A stretch of DNA of 53,500 nucleotides from Glandiceps talaboti (Eukaryota; Hemichordata; Enteropneusta; Spengelidae), in contig NC_135560.1 of assembly GCF_964340395.1 (NCBI RefSeq), positions 8,901,598 through 8,955,097 on the forward strand. Direction: 5' to 3'. Shown here piece after piece: positions 21,640 through 35,400 of the stretch. A model generated the notes under the pieces. That model made no database searches, was not told where the DNA came from, and saw nothing but the letters and a program-made list of their open reading frames with translations. How positions within the stretch are numbered: position 1 is the first letter of the stretch; every line of letters begins with the position of its first letter. The position numbers and the translations under genes were made by a program.

Positions 21640-22260
21640 CCAAGTTAAGAAAAACACGGGGCCGCGTATTTATTCGCACATGGCCTCATAGCCTGGAAAA
21701 TCGTGCGTTGGACTTGGGTACATACGACTCTGCATACGAGTTCTGGGGCGTAGAATGTGGTGTTGGGATTTAACTTGTAAAAATTGCGATTCTTCAATGT
21801 CGCTGCCTCTCGTCTGAGCATGATGCGTAGTGGATCTGGTTTGTCTTTCAGAAATGACATTTTTTCCGTTCTTGAAGTAGACTTACTTGCCATCACACTC
21901 TAGCTGAACAGTAACTCAAAAGTCGGCGTTTGGTCAAACCATGCCCGACGCCAATACAACTTGTCGGAGTTCTTCACGTGCAATATCTCTCTGATGTCAT
22001 ATTGTTTCTCCCGGATTTCGGACATTTTGTTGAAATAAAACGACGAGAACCATCTGTCTACATTCGTCAAACGATTCTTTCTGACCTGGTTTGACTCCAC
22101 ACAACAAGACATTGTCTGGACGCGAAAACGCTTCGAGTTTATCAGCGTCCTCCTTCACTTGGTCAAGCTGGTCAACGACCTGATCTAATTTGGCAGAAAT
22201 AGTTAGATCTAGTTCTGCAATATGTTGAGCTTCTTTGAGAAGCCCAACTTAAGCTATGGA
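21640..22260 (-). mobile_element. Degenerate LINE ORF1-like sequence
   Basis: Minus-strand frames give DADKLEAFSRPDNVLLCGVK and ESFDECRQMVLVV, close to the RRM-type ORF1 proteins of non-LTR elements (LEAYSRRDNV...). Further pieces (KPDPLRIMLRREAATLKNRN) follow after frameshifts and a stop. It lies in the same orientation upstream of the RT piece at 20.4-21.0 kb, so both probably come from one element. Confidence 0.6.
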
Positions 22261-22438
22261 GGCGTTAAGAACTGATCTCACTGGTGTTATGTATAACTCT
22301 GTTATTGCCGCAAATAAGAAATTAAATATTAGTCGAAGAGCTGAAAACAGCACAAGAAAAACTAACTGTCATTTAATTACTTTATGACTGGAGATGACCT
22401 TCCAGATAAATTTTTGAAATTCCAATGGCTTTCGGAAA

Positions 22439-22571
22439 ATATTCATCTCTATTTTGTTGAAATTGATCATTGTTTTTGGCCAAAATAATGGCCATTTAAA
22501 ATATTGGCCATTATTTTGGCCATGCTTGAATTTTAAACGTTGATCAATTTTAACAAAATAAAGATGAATAT
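22439..22571. repeat. Near-perfect hairpin element
   Basis: CATCTCTATTTTGTTGAAAT pairs with ATTTTAACAAAATAAAGATG, and CCAAAATAATGGCCA with TGGCCATTATTTTGG, around a centre near 22,500. The right arm has about a dozen extra bases. Likely a small foldback or MITE. Confidence 0.85.
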
Positions 22572-22579
22572 AAAGATTA

Positions 22580-23590
22580 AAAGGAACGCCACTTATTTAA
22601 GCATCCAATCGTTATGGTCATAGACTTTTTGGTGAACCGTTCGATCTTTGAGCTATACATGTTTTCGTTCGCGCATTAGAATTAAAATAAGGAAAATAAG
22701 AACTTGACTGACATCTATGAATATCAATGGCAATGAATATCGTTTAAAATTCGCGTCTTGAAAATAAAATAAAAGTATATTATATTAAGCAAGATATTAG
22801 TCTCGACTGTTTGTTTCGTAATTTGACATTTATATATGTTTCGTATAACCACCAAGAAGGATCTCCATATTTTAAAGAATAACATGCAGGGCAATTACTG
22901 TGTGGTGTTACATTTCGACTTCGTATAGTCTGGATGCAAACTAAACCACACAAATCGTAACGACACCGCATAGGAACTAGACTAGGTTCCTGGATAATTA
23001 GCCTGAAAGGTACACCGTGCCAGGGCGCCCTCACACATCGGTCACCCGGAGGAGAGAGGAGGCCGGTGGAGCGATACGACATATCTCAGTCTTTTGGATA
23101 CTAACCTGTATGTTAATTCTGATATATTTAATCTATGTGCAGTGGTAGAGTTTATTAGTTTGTCTATAGTGTTTATAAACATGGTATAACGTCGGTCTAC
23201 AGTATGGCCATCTGCCTCAGATATTAGCCTGATGCTGTTTGACAGTGTAATGGCTGCCTAAACCATGGGACACATTGTATTTCTTAGATTATTGTTTTCC
23301 TCAGGAAAGTATCACACGAATGCTGCTACTACAAATGTATCAATAACGTCACTCTATACCATCTAATCTGTATGTTAGATATGGGTAAAGGAAATATATT
23401 CAAATCACGTTATTATATTTGGAGTCTGCAGACAAGGAAAACAAGCTAAGAAACATTATTGAGTCTGTGTGGTCTAAAAATGTCAATGAGGATCACTCCA
23501 CAAAACATACACTCAGGGTTTTATACCTCTGCATCAAATAACACCGGTAGTCTACCATTTATGGGCATCTGCCATCTACTGCAGACATCA
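22580..23590. other. Intergenic DNA
   Basis: Contains dispersed motif C at 23,005-23,045 (GGTACACCGTGCCAGGGCGC, then CCTCACACATCGGTCA). Nothing else recognised. Confidence 0.5.
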
Positions 23591-23605
23591 ACCATGATCC
23601 TGTCT

Positions 23606-23745
23606 CTCTCTCTCTCACACACACACAAACACACACACACACAAACACACAAATACACACACACAAACACAATATGACACCACTTAACAAAACACACACA
23701 CACACGTACACACACACACACACGCACACACACACACACACACAA
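23606..23745. repeat. Compound CA microsatellite
   Basis: Interrupted CA/CAAA/CACG repeats. On the minus strand this is a GU-rich tract just downstream of the ASH1L poly(A) signals. Confidence 0.95.
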
Positions 23746-23754
23746 TCAATATAA

Positions 23755-26604
23755 CAGCACAGCACAAAGATAATATTTTATTTATTTATGGTGAGTTTAT
23801 TCACATTTATGCAGTCATTCTTTTATCTTTTTTCTTTCTTTTTTTAGGCATCCAGACAAACTTGATTTCTTTTCTGTTCTCTGTAATGCCTTAATTACAT
23901 AATGTACACAGGCGATGCATCTTATAGATTTAACTGTCAAAATATAGGCAAGGTTCATTTCTTTGAATCTCTCCTTCAATAAATCTATGTTAGTACAGAC
24001 TCTTAAAAACCCTGCACACCCCTGCTGTCCTGCCCAGTGGATTGGACCCAGCATAGAAAACAGGATTATACCATTTTATCACGGGGGGTTAACAGGTTAT
24101 AAAGAGAATGCATCAAAACAGAATACATAACAAATATCAGCCAATTTTTTTTACTATGTTTCGAGAAGAAATATATACAAGATTCAAATAACCTACCACT
24201 GTTCTTACACTTTTCATAAAAGTTCTACACTACTGCAACTACTATATATGCATAAAAAACCTTCCAAGAGGAAAAATAGCTGCATCCAGCAAACAATTAA
24301 TTTTTTGCACTTCATGACGAATTTCTTACACACGGATCTAGCACCTTGTCACTTTATTTAAAAAAACTCATCGTTCCTACTTCCTACTTTTTAGACATGT
24401 CAAGTCATTCACAATTCTCGAGTAAATTTACTAAAAAATTTTCTTCAAAGCCAACAAAAATATGGAATTTTATTCCTCAAATGCATACACTAAACAAAGC
24501 TATATAGAACATTTATTTTGAATATCACTTTTTTTTTTAAATATGATTTTTTTTTGCGTGGTATAGCTAGGATTAGAGTGGATCACTGGAGCTGTGGTAA
24601 GATCATGTGACTAAAATGATTCTTAAGTAGAGAAAGACAGATTTTCCTGATTAGTAAATATATTTTTATATTCAAATTCACACCATTTAAAATTGTATTT
24701 AGAACTACTTTTCATTTTATAATGTTCATGATTCCTAAGCTGGCTGCGTAATGGTCAAAATCACAAATACTGTCTAAAATACAGAAAAAGTCTGAATATT
24801 ACTTTTTTTGCTTTTTAACTATCTACAGAATATAAACTATATGTTCTTTCAAAAAAACAACAAATTCTTGTAACTGGGGTACAGGATGACAGAAAAGATC
24901 TGAAGACTGATTCTTTGCGATTATCTTAGAGATGACATTGTACCGAACTAAGCCTCATTGTCATCAGTTTATAAAATAGGATTATTTTTTTTACATGATT
25001 GGTGATTTTTTTCAATAACAGTGCACTTTTTTTTGAGTTGGTTAGCTCAGCAGAAATACAATTGCACTTGTTACCTTAATACACTGCAATGGGTTTTTCT
25101 AATAAATTACAACCCTTGTTTGCCATTGATTAAAACCTAGTGATACTGTTATCACACTTCTTAAAATCACTTTTTTTTTTTCGTTTTAATATATATTTTA
25201 AATGATCACTATTCAACAGAGATGATATTTTGAAAAATAATATAATACTATGTCATATTGTGCTGGAATTGTTTAAATAGCTAACAAAAATACCATCGAT
25301 AATAGTTTTGGAAAACACACAAGCAGATGAGTAATTAGACCAAGGAGTTTTGACCCCGATGCAAAATATGCAATATTTTCCCCCCATTAAAAATCTCTCT
25401 TGTAGCATTAAAAATCTGTCTCTCTTTTTTTTATAAAACAACTCCTGAAACACTCTCCGTGCTGCTGGCCTCTAAGGCACATGACAAAACATTCTTCAAC
25501 AGTACTGGTCATACATCGAAAAAAACAAACTTTAGGAAAACAACACCAACTTTCAAGAGAGATCCACTCCCCAAGTGATTACAATCCAAGATTTTTGGAT
25601 TCCTAACAAAAAAGGTACAATGCACCTCCAAAGTTTGAAGAGAGAGAAAAAAAAGTTGTCACGTTTTGGATTATTTTTTTGGAGACTCGCACTCCTTGCA
25701 CAAACCAGATAGGCATTGATACCGATAGTATATCGATATGTAAACTCTGTTCTGTCCAGTGAAAGCAGGAATCTTTGCAGTACAGTCACCACACAACTAG
25801 AATGTACTATTCTTGCACATTCCATCATTCAGTAAAAAATGTAGTGACTTCTGCCTTTTGTCATTTTTCAGAACAGATTTAAAATGACCAGTCTATTCTT
25901 ATCTACTTATGAAGACATATTTTTGTACGGAAAACTCAAATACATTTTACAAATACACCTGATATTATATCAGAAGACCTCAACACAGTTGAAACTGTAT
26001 TATTCAATTAATAGTAGTCGTGTTCTTGTCTCTACACAGCAGCAGAGCTTTAATTTAGAGTCCATCAACAATAAGTCTGTTCATTTGTTGACAAGACTCA
26101 AGACAGAACGGTACGTTTATTATTCACATAGTCAAAGATCTTGTTGTTGTTGTTGTTGTTGACATGATATGACAATGTCAACACAGTATGTTCCACGTCA
26201 ACAGCGCAGTTGTATTCTATAGTCTTTGTACAAGTATACATACATGTACACGTAAGTTCAAGTTCAAACGTCCACACACATGATTTGTCTCTACACAAAG
26301 ACAGGGCGCCATCTCTCCACAAGTACACGACCCTGTCTCTATATACCTAGAGATATCGAACTGATTGGAATGTGACGTGGTATGCGTCAAATCCACATAT
26401 TTACGATTATCAACATTTTTTGATATTAAACAAAGGTCCACTTTGATCTTGAGAAGTGGCTGGTCATTCACATGACTGGAAAGGTCAACTACCTCTTCGA
26501 TCTCAGGAAAGCAGATTCTATTTGATTTTCTCGGTTGTTTCTTGTTCTCCAGTATTAGCATGATACAGATCCATCTATCCAGTAGATGTACGCAGGTTTC
26601 ATAT
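23755..26604 (-). other. ASH1L: Probable ASH1L 3' untranslated region
   Basis: About 2.85 kb of AT-rich DNA with many A-runs on the sense strand, between the ASH1L TAA and the candidate poly(A) signals. A short (CAA)n run on the sense strand lies at 26,142-26,160. No exon is supported in it. Confidence 0.5.
23777..23786 (-). terminator. Candidate ASH1L polyadenylation signals
   Basis: Two overlapping AATAAA hexamers on the minus strand (23782-23777 and 23786-23781) are followed about 30-40 bases later by a long GU-rich stretch, the classic arrangement of hexamer plus downstream element. No coding frame intervenes between them and the ASH1L stop. Confidence 0.6.
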
Positions 26605-28811
26605 TTAGAAGAATCCATCCAGGGAAAGGGGTGGTCGCTTTCTTTGTCTCTTGCCACAGCCTTCTTCCAGAAGATATGTCACATCAACAGCTGAGAACAG
26701 ATACACAATACTCAATGTGAGTAATTTTATAATTCTATGAAATTAAAACACGTATCAAAACACTGAAGACAAGGAGTTCAGAAAAGACCACTGAACGTGG
26801 AAGCAAGGGGTCCAAAATCTGTCCAAGGTCTCGACAGCTTCCACTGATGCTTAAATCAGACCCTTCCCCAACAATGTACTACAACAATGTATCAAAATCA
26901 AAAACACAAAATGTCTATATTTTCAACTACAATACGTTTTAGAACATCTCTTGACAGAAAAGCAATACCGGTCATTCTAAATACTTGATTTTGTCTGCAT
27001 TATAAAGTTGGAGATTTCTAACAGTTAGTGAAGGAAATCCTTATTTTTCGACAGCATTTCATTATAACTCTAGAGGGCACTTGTCAAATTTTGTAAGTTC
27101 GAAAAAAACTATAAACTTGAAATTTTCATGTCGAAAGACTAATTTTCCCTGAAAACAAATACATGAAAATAAACATTGACTAAATGTCTTCCTGTACATA
27201 AACACAGTGCAACCAGCCTCAGTAATTTGCAAAAATTAGTCTTTGGGAATTTGGGAAAGAGAGACCACAAAATGGTAACATTTTCTAGTGTCGAGGTTGA
27301 CTGTACCCAGTACAATGAATGGTGACATCATCAAACAGCGCCCTCTATGGTACAAATGGGAATTTAACAAAATTAATCTTGTGTCTATACCTGCTTTGCC
27401 TTGTTTACCAGGCAGTTTGGACAGCAATTTCAGCAAAATATTATTGAGTCTTTCTTTCTGTTCACCTCGTCTCTCTTCCTCTAATTCTTTCTGTTTTTCT
27501 TCCGGCGACCTTTCATCCACTTCTTCCTCCACCCTGCAATTATAAAAGATGATATATATTACATCATTTTAAACATACATGACTCAAAAATTAGTAATTC
27601 TCCAGGGATTTAAAATTTGTTGGGAACTACTTTGTTATTGTCTCAATACATTACTGTCACTAGTCTCAGAAGAATACACTCCTGTTGTCAAAGAAACAAA
27701 AGATTACATATTTGGCCACCAGAGGGTGCTGTTCAACAAGACTTTGGCTGGAAGTGTGGGCGAGAATTGTTGGGTACTGTTCACACTGTGAAAATTATGC
27801 TTACATCAGTCTGAAATTCTTTGCAGAATCATAAAGGTATAATTTTATCAAAATATGGAATTGATAAACTTCAAAAGTGATGTAATTTTCCAAACAGGAA
27901 GCCAATCTTTGATATTGAAACATTTGACATTATCTGTTCAAAATATATGTGCGTTCCCGCAATAGTGGGAATCGGTGGTGAAAGGGTTAAAATATACTGA
28001 CAATTCAAAATTCAATGCAAAGACATTCAGACGATTCGCGGCTAGGTCAACAGATGAAGAAAACTGAACGGTTTCAAATGCCATCAACAAATCATAGCCA
28101 AAACTTGGAACTAACCTTTCCAAAGTTTACTATTTTATAATGTGTACACTTCTTACTCTCAGGTATTACATACTAACACTTCTCTTCAACTAACACCTAA
28201 TTACAGCCAGGAGCTAAATGTCTCAACTAGAACCTAATATTTAGCTAGAAGCTGAGTGCATGCACTTTGAAAGACCATCCATTTTACAAAGCCAGCCTTG
28301 GGGTAGAAAATTGAATCTTGCATGTATTTTTCATTGCACTGCATTTCCCCCATGGGCTTGTCGTGCGATTACTTTAATTACACTCTCAAACGAACGAATT
28401 AGAATTTCATCTCACCTTTTGGCATCTTTTTCTTCATTTGTTTGGTCAGGATTTTCTTCTTTGTGAGACGGTCTCTCTGATTTCCACGTTGGTCTGAAAG
28501 CACAAGTAGATATAAATAAACTACTCTGTACAGTAGTGTGAATGCCTGAAAGGGTTCTACACTGACATCTCAAGTACTAATAGCTAGAGGTAGTTATCCC
28601 CATTCTGTGTTGACAGAAAGATTTGCTGTACCATCAAGCCTTGAGGTGACCATTCACAATATCTCCATGAAAACAAATGAATATTATATAGCCATGTACG
28701 TATAATCTTCAAAAATACATACATACATACATACATACATACATACATACATACATACATACATACACACACATACACACACACACATGCATACATACAT
28801 ACATACATACA

Positions 28812-28845
<34 letters not shown>

Positions 28846-29393
28846 CATACATACAAACATACATACATACGTACGTACATACATACATACATACATACAT
28901 ACATACATACATACATACATACATACACACACACACTTTCACAACTTTCAACTCCTTCCATATCAAAATGTTGTAAAGTCTTGTTCACTACTAAATTGAC
29001 ACGCCATCAATGCAGTCAATGCAGTCAAAGCCTAACATTCAAGTATTTGACTTGTAATTACTGACAGTGACTGTAGGGATGCTAAATAATACAGTAGATA
29101 CATGATACATGTTAGATTATTGTCATCTGATTGCTATATACTTTATTCATAACACCCCAGAGTGAATTCGTCCAATAAGTGACTTAATTTCTCGGTTCAA
29201 GGACTCTTCAAGTTTCAAGGTTGAAACAAACAAAAATATGTATACTTTTTTCCATGCTGTACTTGAGGATGTGCAAATGTTGTGGAAGGTTAAATAGAGA
29301 AAATGGCTATAATATGTTGTATATTGTCATGCTGAAGTACACATCAACTCACACACACACACACACACACAGACACACACAGACACCCCCCCA

Positions 29394-29431
<38 letters not shown>

Positions 29432-29497
29432 TTCAATGTTCAAATATACATACCTTCCACCATAGCCTCTCCGGAAGTGTTCAGGAACGTAATGTGG
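26605..29497 (-). CDS. ASH1L: ASH1L exons: C-terminal tail and stop codon
   Basis: Four exons (29497-29454, 28493-28416, 27533-27391, 26690-26605) encode [51 protein letters not shown] and [20 protein letters not shown], ending in a stop at 26605. The same order ([40 protein letters not shown]) is found in vertebrate ASH1L. Confidence 0.93.
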
Positions 29498-32400
29498 CTA
29501 TTAGGAGAAAAAGAAGAGTAGCTAGATCAGATATGAATATTTCATAAGGAAATGAAGATAAGTTGATGACACAAATGGGAACACTTGGCCTTCAATTTTG
29601 ATAACAAATCTAGTGACCTTATTAAACCTTATTACTTTACAAATAGCCAGTAGTAGACTTAAATAAGCCGACTTACAGATGTGTTATTTTGATCTCATTC
29701 CATCAAATCTCTCAAGACTACAAAGTAATCAATACTTGCACTTACTGAATAATTCTTCTTAGGCCAGATCTTCTTGGCAAACTTGTCAAAAGCATAGGAT
29801 TTGGTTGACACAGGATGCCTAGTCTTTCCAATGGGGTAGAACAAATGAGCTGTCTTATCTAGACGGTATTCACAGATGTATATGTCTTGCTCCTTGTATC
29901 CCTTGGGTCTCCCTACAGACAAGATAGATATTCCGATCAGTCACTCTTGGCGACATGTTACGCTTGTTACTATCCGTGATAAATATCTGGCGACTCAAGA
30001 CTGCGTTAAAATTGATGTTTAGTTAAGGAGGTGATCCGGTATATTTTACGACAACACCTGCAGCTATTTGTTGACTTGCAAGCAGGTTTTTTTTTGTTTA
30101 AAATATGACACCCCCCCCCCACCAACCTGGCATCATATTATATCTTAGAGCACATTCATAGGCAAATTTTGCCAGCATTCTTTTTTTTTACATTTGAAAT
30201 ATTCACCCCCTCCCAGTGTTTTTTTAAAATATAAACTTCAGTATGCTCACAATGTCCGCCATTACAATAAGCTGTCAAATCATATTCCTACAAACAGTAA
30301 ATTTGAAGAAGAACAGCAAGCAGCAATTTTTTAAAAACATTTTACTTAAACACAAAATTTGACTTTCATGCAGATTTCAACTTTTACTAAACTACTTAGG
30401 AATTAAATTAACCACTAATTAAGACATGTCTTTTTGTAAAATTAATTGGATAACTTTACAGACATCTTTTTTAAAATTTAACACTCAAATGTGCTCCGGT
30501 TACAGCTATTGCAGCTTGAATATTCCCATTTTTACGACCTCTACAACATAAAATTTCATAGCAAACACTGTTGATATCAAAAATACACCACTCTGACTCA
30601 ACGATACCCCAAAGCAGCTATACCATCTACCACACACACACCATCATTGCATACTTATAGTGTGTATATATATAAAAAAAAACACATTAGCAGAAAAATT
30701 GCGACTGGAACACGGCAAATTTACATTTTGATTACGAGTCCCTTCTGGCATGCATGGTTTGTTATAATAGGGGTAGATTGTATACAGAATGTACAATCAC
30801 AGTTGAGTGGCTTGGAATCACTACTGAAGTAGTTTGATTTCTCCTAGCCGTAATCACTGAAAAACACACACTGAAATAGATACACCGTCCATTATTTGTC
30901 ATTATAGAGTTGTCACGTCCCCTAAATGTCATCTGATAAAAGGTTAAGTAGCCAAATTCAGTCTAGTTTCACACATTTATGTTCAGATAGTCTACAATTG
31001 ACCTTCCAAAAAAGACGAGGAAATGACTTAAACAAACTAGTGTCACCGGGGAAACGCTATATCTTGTTCTATTAAAGCTTGAATTGGACAAAGAACTGTC
31101 GAGATATAGTGAGTGGCGATGTCATGGTTACACAATGTTAAATGTAACATGCGTTGGTTTATGATATTTACGAAAAGCTCCAGGCTAAAATAAGACTTTT
31201 TAGCAGGAATTCACTTACACATTCATGACACAACACTAACTGCTTTCCTTTTTTCAGAAACCCTATATTTTATAAATGACAATCCCTACGCTGAGAATCA
31301 AAAGGATTTTGGAAGTGAATCCTGAATTATCACTTAGGTTTGGTCAGCATTATCAAGGATTTACTACAATGGGTCGTCATCATGTATCTCACCCTAGACA
31401 CACGAAAAACAAGTCAGGAGTCATAAAGCTGGGAATTTTAAAAAAAAAAGGAAACTGATCTAATAATACAAAAATCCACTGTTAGTTGGGCTGTTTTGTC
31501 TTGTATAAACATACAACTTGAGTCAGTTGACTTTAGAATTGTGTGTTGTCATTTATTTAACTCTGTAAACATACTGTACTTACCTTTGCAGTATGTGTAT
31601 AGATCCATCACACAACACAAACCAACAATGGCCTCTAAAGGAATAATTTCATACAATGGCACTCGAAATAACTGAAATAAACCAAATGTGGACGTGTTAG
31701 TAGTGTTCTTTGGTATTTCAACTTTTTTCCCACTCCATTGTTTTCACATACTTTGTAATTTGTACAGATGACATTACATACATCAATGTCTGTAACTGTT
31801 AGCCTCACTGTTTTATGTCTAATTCTCGGATCTCATCCCCTCCCTCCCTCCTTTTCTTTTGTATTTTACTGAGACTGTTTCCGTTACGTTTACTTCTAAT
31901 TCTAACCCCATCCCTCCTCCTTTATTTTGTATTTACCTGTGATCTACACCCTCTCTGTTTACTACTTACTTACTCTCACCTCCTCTCCTTTTGTGATCTA
32001 CACCCTCTCTGTTCACTTTTAATTCTGACCCCTTCCCCTCCTTTTCTGTATTTTCCTGTTACTGTTGCTCTCTCTGTTCATGACTACTAATTCTGACCCC
32101 CCCCCTTCCTTCTTTCCTTTCTTAAATTAGAGATATACCAACATCCTAAGTCTAATGTAGTGACTATCACCTAGAGTGTACCTACCTCATTATGGTAGAA
32201 CTTTCTTGATGGGGTATGATGCGTCTCATGTGGTCGGAAGTAATGATGACCAAATGCAAACCGATCTCCTCTGTAAATATGAACACATAATTATTTGTCT
32301 CAGATCAACTGATTACTTACAGAATCAAAAAAACAGTATAACCAAATTTAGGTAAATTCGCTGTTCTTTTCTATCTGAGCGCTCATTCTCAAACATCAAT

Positions 32401-35400
32401 CATCAGGACTGAATCTGAGCTCTCAAACTTCTGGTTTGTGATCACAAAGTGAGCGAGTAAAACTGAGTATAACTTTTGCAGGGAAAACAAACAAAACATT
32501 TATATCGGCTAACAGTAGCCATTATTCTATACAACTGTATTCAAGGATTCAATAGTATGTCATGTATACACTTGAGAAAACAAACCAAAAACAAATATAC
32601 AATACTTTGACAATTTGCATATAATTTGCATATGATATGGATACATTGGGTGATAATTTCAAGATTATACAGGCTGTCAGTTACAGATGGCTATTTTTTC
32701 TGTATTATTATGCAAATCACATTCGGTCATCAGGTATTTTCAGTAGTACATAAAACAGTAACATTTTATCAAAATTTTCAAATTTTATGAATCTTGGGAG
32801 AAATGGATGACAAAAATTAGTCTGTAAGATACGACATTTGTGCAACGCTATCAGCTATCACTCACATCTGTACTACTCTGTGGTACAGTCGTGGCTTAGA
32901 AGCCTGATAAGGCTGAACAACACGACATATCTTACAGTCTGACTGTAACTTAGATATATAAAGGTGATTTACTTTTCATTTTTCCATAATTTTTCAACCC
33001 GGAAGACATCCAGTTTATCCCGGCTGATATTTGAGGATATTCGAGCTGATGCACGCATGGGTGTCCCATCCGGATTACGTCTTTGGGAGTTATCATGTAT
33101 CAGGTAAACACAGTCACCTAGAGGGGGTAATATACATATATGGATTATCATTTATTACCAAGACTTGTTATGATGCAACAGTCTGCCCACAGGTAGGGTT
33201 TTAGTAACTTTTAATCTGCTGGCATATTTTGATTGCTTAATACAATTTCTATCCGACAGTACTGATTTCGTAATGAAAAAGATTAAAAAATATGAGTATG
33301 CAGGATAAGTTACACTCGATCGCTAATGACAAAATTTCGTGCTCATACGGCAAACTTTATTTATGAGGCTTTCAGCTTATGGAAAAACCTATGTACAAGT
33401 GAGCAATATGACATTTATTTACTTTTTAATTCAATTTTTATATATTCAGTGTTTTATCAGGCTATATGGATGGATGTGACTTTTTTTCTTTGCAGCGTAT
33501 TTTGCTCTGTAGTTAACATTTATTGACAAGTCCACATACGACACAGTAATATAGTCAACAACTAAGAGTTGACAAATGTGTAACTCAATAATCACTTTCA
33601 AGTTTAGATTTTTAGTGACAATCTATCATTCTATGTATAGTATACTGGTAGCAACAAGTCACCAACAAAACTCCTATTTTTCTAAAATCGCTTACATCTA
33701 ATATTTGAATTTTTGATTTTTGTGTATGTTCTATCCAGACGTTGGGAAAAAAAATGATAAACACAAAAGTGAAATAAAGACATGCAGAAAACTCTAAGTG
33801 TATTCATGATTTATTTTAGATTCCTGTTTTGTACTTTGTACTGAACTAAGTGTATTTGTGAGTTTAAAGTCACTCTAATGTGAATCCAGGATTCTTTTAA
33901 CATCCAATATATCACTCTAAATGTTAAACTGTCATCATAAAAATTATTCCAACATGTTTTTGAAAATTAAATGCCAGTTTAAGCATTAACACGAGAGTAT
34001 TTAATGGGTATATTGTACAAATCAATGGGTGTTATTTCCTGTCGTTTTTTTTAATACAATTAATCTTTTTTATCCTCATGTACCTAATTTCATTATGGTT
34101 TTCATCAACGATAGTATCACATTAAATATTAAACTGTACAAGAGTAAGTGTATACCATTAATTATCAATGATACAAACAGTATAAAACAGAAAATTAACT
34201 TTTGAATGTTTTTATATGCGTACTCCAAATAACACATTCTGTAAATATATTTTAGTGTTCTAAATATCATAATTCAATACATTATTTTATTGGAAAAACT
34301 AATAAATCTTTAGTGACTGGTTTTTGTAATTCAATGGATATATTCTGACATTTAGTAATAGAGGCTTTACACAATATACAAACACAGGCTAAGATAGACT
34401 GATGAATCATATGTAGGTATCAAATGGACACACATACACATACACACACACACACATACATACACACACACATACATACGCATACACAAATGCATGTACA
34501 AGTGCACACAGAGACACACATACATACGCATACACAAATGCATGTACAAGTGCACACAGAGACACACATACATATGCATACACAAATGCATGTACGTACA
34601 AGTGCACACAGAGACACACATAGACACACATACACAAATGCATGTACAAGTATACACACAGACACATACACCTTCCACACAATACAAACACATACATCTT
34701 CATATTCATTGTACTGTAATGTTTGTTTCCAACATATGGTACTAGTTTTTTTTTACCTTGTTTAACTTTGAGATCATCTCGCATAAGGCACAAATAATAT
34801 GTACAACCTGGCGTGGCATAATGTGGCTGTGGTACCATGCAGATTTCCTGAAATAATAATATTCAAACATCAGTCATCATTACAACAACATAATATTACA
34901 ACTGACATAATTTATTTTTCAAACTGTGTTTTGTCATCTTTTACTTCTGAATGATATTATAGATGTTCTGAATTTGATGAAATGACCAGAAAACACGTAA
35001 ATTGTTGTGAACTTTGAGTTTCTTACATGTAAAATCATTTTTGTCAAAAATATCATCACACACACACAAATATTAATAAAGTCGAACACCATTTTATAAT
35101 AAATATATAACATGCACTGTAGCACACATACACATACACGTGCACACACATACACATACACGTGCACGCACATACACACATACATGTGCACGCACGCACA
35201 CATACATGTACATATATAAAAGAAATATGGAAAGGTTATTTGTGATAAGTTATCATGACATTGGAAGTTGAATAAACTTTGTGGGTAGAACTAATCTAAG
35301 ATATGACTGGGAACAATATTAAAATTCTAAGCACAATCCATCACTTTATCACTTATCAAGTTCTCGATTTCTAGATGCCTTATTTCGATTCCTAAACTCA

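Noticed and set aside
26217-26657. 146-codon minus-strand open frame over the ASH1L end
   Set aside because: It overlaps the last ASH1L exon in another frame. The frame that joins in phase and matches ASH1L ends at 26,605; the rest is 3' UTR.
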